Shown here piece after piece: positions 1 through 5,573 of a stretch of DNA of 13,317 nt. Within the stretch, counting starts at the first letter, position 1. Each line of letters opens with the position of its first letter. The stretch covers positions 1 to 13,317 of the forward strand of contig JBBRMQ010000109.1 in NCBI GenBank assembly GCA_038230775.1. Reading direction: 5' to 3'. The stretch comes from JBBRMQ01 sp038230775. GTDB lineage: Bacteria > Acidobacteriota > Thermoanaerobaculia > Gp7-AA8. The translations under genes and the position numbers were made by a program. The notes beneath the pieces are model-generated. The model saw nothing but the letters and a program-made list of their open reading frames with translations, was not told the DNA's origin and ran no database searches.

Positions 1-538
1 CCACTTCGTTGTCGCGCGTCTCGATGTGAATATCCGACGCCCGGCGCTGGATTGCATTGAACACGAGGGAGTCGACGAGCTTGATGATCGGCGACGACTC
101 TCCCTGCGAAATCGAATCGATGGTGAGGGTCTCTTCACCTTCTTCGTCTTCGGCCACCAGCTGCATGCGGAAGCCTTCGGTCGCTTCTTCCAGCACGCGC
201 TGAGTGGACTCGGACTTCTCCAGCTTGTCGCGGATGGCTGCCGGCGATGCGACCTTGACCTTCAGCGGCGCGCCGAGGAGCAGCTCGAGCTCGTCGAGCT
301 TGAGGACGTCGGTCGGATCGCCGACCACGACCGCGATGTGGCCGTTCTCCCGTTTCTCAGGCAGAAACTGGTAGCGGATCATCAGCTCGAGCGGAACATC
401 GCGGAAGAGCTGATGATCGACCACGAAATGCTCGAGGTCGACGAAGGGAAAGCCGTACTGCTCCGCGATGCGCTGCGCGCGTGCGGCTTCGCCCGTGGGG
501 TCGGCGTTCTTGTAAAGCGATCGGGGATCTGTGGCCAT
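1..538 (-). CDS. pilB: Type IV pilus extension ATPase PilB (N-terminal part, cut by window edge)
   Basis: This is the N-terminal 179 codons of a GspE/PilB-family secretion ATPase; the rest lies beyond the left edge. PilB hydrolyses ATP at the cytoplasmic face of the pilus machine to power pilin assembly. Residues about 20-125 look like a T2SSE_N domain, with QYGFPFVDLE, then LPEKRENGHIAVVVGDPTD and LDELELLLGAPLKV. An acidic linker (AEDEEGEE) leads to the diagnostic start of the ATPase core, SPIIKLVDSLVFNAIQ then RRASDIHIE. Walker motifs are outside the window. The ATG at 538-536 is chosen because an in-frame stop (the pilC TAA) lies one codon upstream. A GGTAGGA purine stretch at the end of pilC may serve as ribosome-binding site. 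The N-terminus is short: it begins almost directly at T2SSE_N, without the extra N-terminal domain many PilB and MshE proteins have. Family assignment is firm. PilB rather than GspE is inferred from the pilus context. Confidence 0.88.
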   Translation of the reverse strand, partial: MATDPRSLYKNADPTGEAARAQRIAEQYGFPFVDLEHFVVDHQLFRDVPLELMIRYQFLPEKRENGHIAVVVGDPTDVLKLDELELLLGAPLKVKVASPAAIRDKLEKSESTQRVLEEATEGFRMQLVAEDEEGEETLTIDSISQGESSPIIKLVDSLVFNAIQRRASDIHIETRDNEV

Positions 539-541
539 GTC

Positions 542-1750
542 TTACTGCTGTCCTACCGAGGTGAGTTGGAACAGGGGCAAATAGAAAGCGTAGAGAAGGG
601 TAGCGATGACCAGTCCCATGAATACGAGAATGATCGGCTCGATCGCCGCCACCACTCGCTGCAGCCTGGCCTCGATCTCCTCATCGTAGAACTCGCTGAC
701 GTTGGCGAGCATTTCCGTGAGAGCGCCAGTCGATTCCCCGACCTTGATCATCTCCACGGCCAGGTCACTGATGACTCCGGTCGCCTCCAGCGAGCGCCAC
801 AGTGGTTCTCCCTCACGCACGTTCTGAACGATGCCTGAGACCTTCGAAGAGATCAACTGGTTGGTCACGGACTGCGAGGCAATCTCGATCGCCGGAACCA
901 TCGGTGTGCCGCCGGCGAGAAGGGTTCCGAGGGACTGCGTGAACTGCATGATGCCGAAGCGGTGCAGGATGCCGCCAACCATCGGGACCTGAAGTTTGAG
1001 ACTGTCCCACGTCATGCGGCCGGCGGTCTCGACCCATCGGCGGAGGAGAATGAAGCCGCCGAAGATGCCGACGAACACGATGACGACGTGCTCGTTGAGC
1101 GCCGTAGCAAACGAGATCATCGCGCGCGTGAAGGCCGGAAGCTGCGCGTCGAAGCCCGCGTAGAACTCGGCGAATCGCGGGATGACTTTCGTCAGCATGA
1201 TGAAGACCATCGCCACGGAGAGCGTGACGAGCACCGCGGGGTAGATGAGCGCGGTCGTCACCTTCTTGCGCAACGCCACGATCATCTTCTGATAGCGCAG
1301 GAAGCGCCGGAGAACGCCTTCGAGGTCGCCCGAGCGCTCGCCGGCGCGCAGCGAGGTGGAGTAAATCGGCGGGAACGCGTCGCCGTACGAGGCGAACGCG
1401 TCCGAAAGCGAGATGCCGGACTTCAGCTTCTCGCGGATGTCGGCGAGCACGTCCCGGAAAACGGCGCTCTTCTGGCGCTCGAGCATGATGTCGAACGACT
1501 GCAGGATCGGAAGCCCCGCCTTCACCAGCGCGAGCAGCTCCTGGTTGAAGTGCAGAAAGCGCTCGGTGCTGACGACTTTTTTCGACCGCGGAAGGAAGTC
1601 GCGGAACGCCACGGTCCCGCGCTTCGCATCGAACACGTGCAACCCCTGGCTCCGCAATTCCTCTTCGGCGGCGCGGGCGTTGCGGGCGTCGATGCTGCGC
1701 TCGACGATGTGGCCGTCGGACGTGCCGACTCTGACGATGAATTCGGGCAT
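542..1750 (-). CDS. pilC: Type IV pilus inner-membrane platform protein PilC
   Basis: The 402-aa length matches the PilC/GspF family (about 400). PilC is the polytopic inner-membrane platform on which PilB and PilT act to add or remove pilin subunits. A short N-terminal domain (residues 1-60) is followed by two T2SSF repeats, about 67-190 and 270-390. The repeats carry the matching motifs AGERSGDLEGVL (136-147) and VGESTGALTEML (337-348). Hydrophobic segments lie at about 168-190, 221-238 and 370-394, the expected three-helix arrangement. FNQELLALVKAGLPILQSFDIM is recoverable around residues 68-89. The ATG at 1750 is preceded by GGAG at a 4-nt spacing. The gene precedes pilB by only 3 bases and is divergent from the HEAT-pilT gene. 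Confidence 0.93.
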   Translation of the reverse strand: MPEFIVRVGTSDGHIVERSIDARNARAAEEELRSQGLHVFDAKRGTVAFRDFLPRSKKVVSTERFLHFNQELLALVKAGLPILQSFDIMLERQKSAVFRDVLADIREKLKSGISLSDAFASYGDAFPPIYSTSLRAGERSGDLEGVLRRFLRYQKMIVALRKKVTTALIYPAVLVTLSVAMVFIMLTKVIPRFAEFYAGFDAQLPAFTRAMISFATALNEHVVIVFVGIFGGFILLRRWVETAGRMTWDSLKLQVPMVGGILHRFGIMQFTQSLGTLLAGGTPMVPAIEIASQSVTNQLISSKVSGIVQNVREGEPLWRSLEATGVISDLAVEMIKVGESTGALTEMLANVSEFYDEEIEARLQRVVAAIEPIILVFMGLVIATLLYAFYLPLFQLTSVGQQ

Positions 1751-1838
1751 CTTTCTCCGTAGTCGTGATTTACGACGCGCGACGAGCGTAAACGTTTCGA
1801 TTTTCTGATTGTTCCCGTCATAATAGCGGCCCTGCCGA
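1751..1838. promoter_or_regulatory. Divergent intergenic region between pilC and HEAT-pilT
   Basis: These 88 bases must hold the promoters of both divergent units unless a promoter is inside a gene. An ATAATA core at 1820-1825 reads as CATAAT on the plus strand and TATTAT on the minus strand, so it could act as a -10 element in either direction. I see no convincing -35 partner. An inverted repeat TTTACG (1769-1774) / CGTAAA (1787-1792), with a 12-base spacer, is a possible operator. The plus-strand start at 1839 lacks a purine-rich Shine-Dalgarno. If CATAAT is its -10, the leader would be only about 8 nt, that is nearly leaderless. That the region is regulatory follows from geometry; the individual elements are weak. 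Confidence 0.4.
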
Positions 1839-4337
1839 ATGGCCCTATTTCAGTCTGATCTGAAGGATATCGTTCGCCGTTTATCCGGCAAGGACTCCGC
1901 TTCCCCCGAGGAGCGTGATGAGCTGCTGAAACGGCTGGAGGCGACGGAAGGCGTCCGCGCCCGCGACATCGCCTGGATGCTGTTCCGTCCCGATCGGGCT
2001 CTTCGCGACGTCGCCATCAAGGTCCTGGGCCGCGTCAAGGATCCGGAGACGATGGAGGCGTTCATCGGCGAGGCTCGCGGCAAACCGGATGCCGCCCTGC
2101 GCTCCGCGATTCAGAACATTGGCACGATCCCCATTCCGGACCGGGACCAGAAGATCGCCCAGATGCTGGCGCCGCCGGCCAAGGAAACGAAGGACTCGCG
2201 CGAGATTCAGGGGCTCGCGCGGCGAATTCTTCTCGAACTGCCGGTCAGTCCGTCGATCGCGGCGCTCCTGTGGCAGCTCGGTGGCGAAGGCGCGACGGAA
2301 GAGCGTCTCCCCTTCATCAACCGGCTGGCGAGCGTCGAACAGCTCGATGCGAACGCAGTGACCCGATGGCAGCGCCTGGCAGGGGACAGCGACAACGCCA
2401 TTCGCGACAAGGCTCTGCAGATTCTGGCCACCCGCGCGCCCCAGGCCTCGATCGATCTCCTCGTGCAGGAGTTGCCGCGGGCCGGCTACAACACGCAGCA
2501 GATGATTGTCGAGGCGCTCACACGCGCCGCGGCGACCGAGGGTCTCAAGCTCGTCGACCGTCTGTTGCCGCTGATCGCGGCGGGCGACGCGCAGACCCGC
2601 ACCGCCGTCATCAAGATCCTCATGGGCGTCGGCGACAAGCCGGCCGTCATCCGCAAGTACTTGAACTTCGCCAAAACGCTGGCGGGCTTCATCCGCGACC
2701 GCTCGCTCGATCTGCTGCGAACGTTTGGCGATCAACTGGTGGAGCCGGTGATCGAGCTGCTGCACGATCCCGATGCGGACGTGCGCTCCAGCGCGATCGC
2801 GGTGGCCAGCTCATTCGAAGATGTTCGCGTCGTTCCGGCGACGATCGAGCTGCTGAAAGACGCCGACTGGTGGCTGCGCATCTCCGCGGCCGACACCCTC
2901 GGCAAGTTGAAAGACTCCCGCGCCGTCGAGCCCCTCATCGCCGTCCTCGCCGACGCCGACGTGAAGTGGGCCGCGGTGGAGGCGTTAGGCCGCATCGGCG
3001 ACGCGCGCGCTCTGCCGGCGCTGGGCAAGATGCTTGCGGATCCGGCGCCTGACGTACGGATCGAAGTGATCCAGGCCCTCCGGAACTTCCAGCATCCGCA
3101 GGTGAAGAACGCGCTGATGTCGGTGGCGCAGAACGATCCCAACCGCAACGTGCGGACCCGCGCCATCGATCTCCTGAGCGAGATCGCGGCCACGGAAGAC
3201 AAGGCGCAGGTGGACGCCGTACGCAAACAGGCTCTCACCGTGTCGACGGCGCAGGGCGAGCCCGCTCTGCATAGCCTGCTCAACACGACGCGCAATCAGG
3301 GCGCCTCCGATTTTCATCTGACGGTCGGGCAGCCGCCGATGGTCCGCTTGGCTGCCGATCTGCTTCGCGCGCAGGCCGAACCGTTCACGGCCGATGCGAC
3401 GCAGGCGATGCTGAAGGAGATCCTGACCGAGAGCCAGTGGGCGGCGCTTCTGCAGCATCACCAGCTCGACTTCTGCTATTTCGTCCCGCAAGGCGGCCGT
3501 TATCGTGGCAATGTCTTCCTCGACCAGAAGGGATACAACGCCGTGTTCCGCGTGATCCCCGAGAGGCCCCCAACGATTGCGGACATCGGACTGCCGGCGC
3601 ATCTGGCGGAGATTGCCGACTTTCACCAGGGCCTCGTGATGATCTGCGGGCCGTCGGGTTCCGGGAAATCGACGACGCTCGCCGCGCTCGTGAATCTGTT
3701 CAACGAGACGCGCAACGATCACGTATTGACGATGGAGGATCCGGTCGAGTTCGTCCATCCGTTCAAGAACTGCCTGATCAATCAGCGAGAGGTGGGGACG
3801 CACACGGTCTCGTATGCGCGGGCGCTGCGGGCGGCTCTGCGCGAAGATCCCGACGTCATCGTGATCGGCGAGTTGCGCGATCCGGAGTCGATCTCGCTTG
3901 CCCTCACCGCCGCCGAGACCGGTCACATCGTCCTCGGCACCCTCAACTCGACGGGCGCGGGGAAGGCCATCGATCGCATTCTGTCGAGCTTCCCGATCGA
4001 CGAGCAGCCGCAGGTTCGCGCGTCGTTGTCGGAGTCATTGAAGTACGTGATCGCGCAGCGCCTGCTTCCATCGAAAGAAGCGCGCAAACAGGTCGCTGCC
4101 TTCGAGGTGCTGAAGGGCACGAGCACGATCGCGGCCCTGATCCGCGACGAGAAGACGTATCAGATTTTCTCCGCAATGCAGATTGGTCGCTCGCAAGGGA
4201 TGCAGACCTTCGATGAAGCTCTGCGAGGACTGGTGGAGCGCAGCCTGATCACCGGGGAGACCGCGTACATGGCAGCCGCGAAGAAGGAAGACTTCGAGCC
4301 GTTCGTGTCCGAGGCGTTTTTGAAAACCACACGCTGA
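1839..4337 (+). CDS. HEAT-repeat protein fused to a PilT/PilU-type pilus ATPase domain
   Basis: This 832-aa protein is more than twice the usual PilT length (about 350). Residues 1-475 are alpha-helical repeats of HEAT/PBS-lyase type, clearest at about 48-68 and 284-455, with recurring D-x-x-VR-x-x-A-x-x-xL units such as DPDADVRSSAIAVASS, DADWWLRISAADTLGKL and DADVKWAAVEALGRIGD. A PilT domain starts near 480 with GASDFHLTVGQPPM. It has Walker A GPSGSGKST (604-612), an Asp box MEDPVEFVH, and Walker B DPDVIVIGELRD (from 670, catalytic-type Glu678). Two conserved elements deviate: the His box reads GTLNSTGAGKAIDR, with Asn703 where PilT has His, and the C-terminal AIRNLIRE motif reads TIAALIRD (763-770). 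I infer a retraction accessory or regulatory ATPase, perhaps PilU-like, with the repeats acting as a protein-binding scaffold. The ATG is the first after an in-frame TAG at 1824; no clear ribosome-binding site is visible. Confidence 0.88.
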   Translation: MALFQSDLKDIVRRLSGKDSASPEERDELLKRLEATEGVRARDIAWMLFRPDRALRDVAIKVLGRVKDPETMEAFIGEARGKPDAALRSAIQNIGTIPIPDRDQKIAQMLAPPAKETKDSREIQGLARRILLELPVSPSIAALLWQLGGEGATEERLPFINRLASVEQLDANAVTRWQRLAGDSDNAIRDKALQILATRAPQASIDLLVQELPRAGYNTQQMIVEALTRAAATEGLKLVDRLLPLIAAGDAQTRTAVIKILMGVGDKPAVIRKYLNFAKTLAGFIRDRSLDLLRTFGDQLVEPVIELLHDPDADVRSSAIAVASSFEDVRVVPATIELLKDADWWLRISAADTLGKLKDSRAVEPLIAVLADADVKWAAVEALGRIGDARALPALGKMLADPAPDVRIEVIQALRNFQHPQVKNALMSVAQNDPNRNVRTRAIDLLSEIAATEDKAQVDAVRKQALTVSTAQGEPALHSLLNTTRNQGASDFHLTVGQPPMVRLAADLLRAQAEPFTADATQAMLKEILTESQWAALLQHHQLDFCYFVPQGGRYRGNVFLDQKGYNAVFRVIPERPPTIADIGLPAHLAEIADFHQGLVMICGPSGSGKSTTLAALVNLFNETRNDHVLTMEDPVEFVHPFKNCLINQREVGTHTVSYARALRAALREDPDVIVIGELRDPESISLALTAAETGHIVLGTLNSTGAGKAIDRILSSFPIDEQPQVRASLSESLKYVIAQRLLPSKEARKQVAAFEVLKGTSTIAALIRDEKTYQIFSAMQIGRSQGMQTFDEALRGLVERSLITGETAYMAAAKKEDFEPFVSEAFLKTTR

Positions 4338-5398
4338 TGCAGAAGATCGATCGATTTCTCAAGCTCATGACCGATCGCGGCGCGTCGGACTTTCATCTGA
4401 CCGTCGGGCGGCCGCCCATGTTGCGCGCGTCGGGATCGATCGAGTCGATTCGGTACCGGATGCTGAGCGAGAACGATTTCGTCGATCTGCTGAAGCCCGT
4501 CACGCCGCCGCGACTCTGGGAGGAGTACACGAAGACGGGCGACATCGACTTCTCGTACGAGATCCCGGGGACGGCGCGCTTTCGCGTGAACGTGTTCCGC
4601 CAGCAGCGCGGCGCGGGCGCGGTGTTCCGCGTCATTCCGACGAAGATCATGACCATCGAGCAGCTCGGTCTGCCGGATCAGGTGCGACGCGTCGCGTCCA
4701 TCCGCAGCGGGCTGGTGCTGGTCACCGGGCCGACGGGGTCGGGCAAGTCGACCACGCTGGCGGCGATCATCGATCTGATCAATGAGACGCGCAGCCTCCA
4801 TCTGATCACGATCGAGGATCCGATCGAGTTCGTGCATCCGAACAAGAAGTGCCTCATTCATCAGCGCGAGATCGGCAACCATGCGAAGTCGTTTTCTGAA
4901 GCGCTGAAGTCGGCCGGGCGCGAAGATCCGGACATCGTGCTCGTCGGCGAGATGCGCGACCTGGAAACGATCGGGATGGCGTTGTCCGCCGCGGAGCGCG
5001 GCACGCTCGTCTTCGGCACGCTGCACACGAACAACGCGGCGAAGACGATGGATCGCATCATCAGCGTGTTTCCGGCGGGCGAGCAGGAAGGCATCCGCAA
5101 CGTGTTAGGCGAGACGATCCGCGCCGTGGTCGCGCAACAATTGCTGCCGAAGGTCGGCGGCGGCCGCGTGGCCGCGCTCGAGATCCTGTTCGCCTCGCCG
5201 GCGATCGGCAACATGGTTCGCGAGGGCAAGACCTCGCAGATCACGTCGGCGATCCAGGTCGGCGTGCGCGAGGGGATGATCGACATGGACACTTCGATCA
5301 AGAAGCTGTTCGAAGAGGGGAAGATCAGCGCACAGGCGGCCTACGACAAGGCCATCGATAAGGAAAGCTTCAAAGCGCTGATCGCGGCAGGGAAGTAG
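4337..5398 (+). CDS. pilT: Type IV pilus retraction ATPase PilT
   Basis: The 353-aa length and motif order are those of canonical PilT, the hexameric cytoplasmic ATPase that depolymerises the pilus and powers twitching. The N-terminal PAS-like domain has GASDFHLTVGRPPM. The core has Walker A GPTGSGKST (131-139, Lys137), Asp box IEDPIEFVH, Walker B DPDIVLVGEMRD (197-208, Glu205), and an intact His box GTLHTNNAAKTMDR (His230). The C-terminal motif reads AIGNMVRE (289-296), close to the PilT AIRNLIRE signature needed for retraction. The ATG overlaps the TGA of the upstream HEAT-PilT gene by one base, and no Shine-Dalgarno is visible, so translation is probably coupled. The shared SDFHLTVG block and co-transcription suggest the two genes arose by duplication and work together, as PilT and PilU do. 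PilU is the main alternative name. Confidence 0.92.
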   Translation: MQKIDRFLKLMTDRGASDFHLTVGRPPMLRASGSIESIRYRMLSENDFVDLLKPVTPPRLWEEYTKTGDIDFSYEIPGTARFRVNVFRQQRGAGAVFRVIPTKIMTIEQLGLPDQVRRVASIRSGLVLVTGPTGSGKSTTLAAIIDLINETRSLHLITIEDPIEFVHPNKKCLIHQREIGNHAKSFSEALKSAGREDPDIVLVGEMRDLETIGMALSAAERGTLVFGTLHTNNAAKTMDRIISVFPAGEQEGIRNVLGETIRAVVAQQLLPKVGGGRVAALEILFASPAIGNMVREGKTSQITSAIQVGVREGMIDMDTSIKKLFEEGKISAQAAYDKAIDKESFKALIAAGK

Positions 5399-5431
5399 GC
5401 GTGGCAAAAACCTTCTGTGGTGTGGAGCGGG

Positions 5432-5456
5432 CTGGAGTGCGGCCGCCGCACTCCAG
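5432..5456. terminator. Perfect GC-rich hairpin between convergent pilT and pilX
   Basis: The arms CTGGAGTGCGG (5432-5442) and CCGCACTCCAG (5446-5456) are perfect 11-base inverted complements around a 3-base loop. It lies 34 bases after the pilT stop and about 118 bases beyond the pilX stop on the other strand, where a bidirectional terminator would sit. There is no adjacent T-tract on the plus strand. On the minus strand a TTTTT lies about 23 bases further on (5406-5410 region), so it is not a textbook intrinsic terminator. It could equally be part of a dispersed palindromic repeat. Confidence 0.45.
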
Positions 5457-5509
5457 ACGCGGCGCGTTGCGAAGCAGGCAGCACGAGCATCGAGCCGCCC
5501 GCCCACACC

Positions 5510-5535
5510 GGTCCCTCGCTACGCTCGGGATGACA
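5510..5535. repeat. Possible dispersed intergenic repeat fragment
   Basis: The core CCCTCGCTACGCTCGGG, followed by ATGACA, is an imperfect dyad. It resembles a short sequence I remember as recurring in intergenic regions of many bacterial genomes (read on the other strand as TGTCATCCCGAGCG...). Only one copy is present here, so repetition cannot be shown from this window. The rest of 5399-5573 holds the nearby hairpin and no gene I can support. Confidence 0.35.
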
Positions 5536-5573
5536 CGAGGGAAAGCCCCGTCAACGCGATGCAACGTCCTTCC

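Noticed and set aside
26..838. 270-codon plus-strand frame opposite pilB and pilC
   Set aside because: The minus strand encodes an unmistakable PilB N-terminus (RRASDIHIE) and the end of PilC here.
962..1762. 266-codon plus-strand frame opposite pilC
   Set aside because: Low-complexity, rich in Arg, Glu and Asp, no motif, and fully inside a clear PilC gene.
2985..3926. 313-codon minus-strand frame opposite HEAT-pilT, and a similar 288-codon frame at 4160-5026
   Set aside because: Both are antisense shadows over Walker motifs of the plus-strand ATPases and show no family signature.
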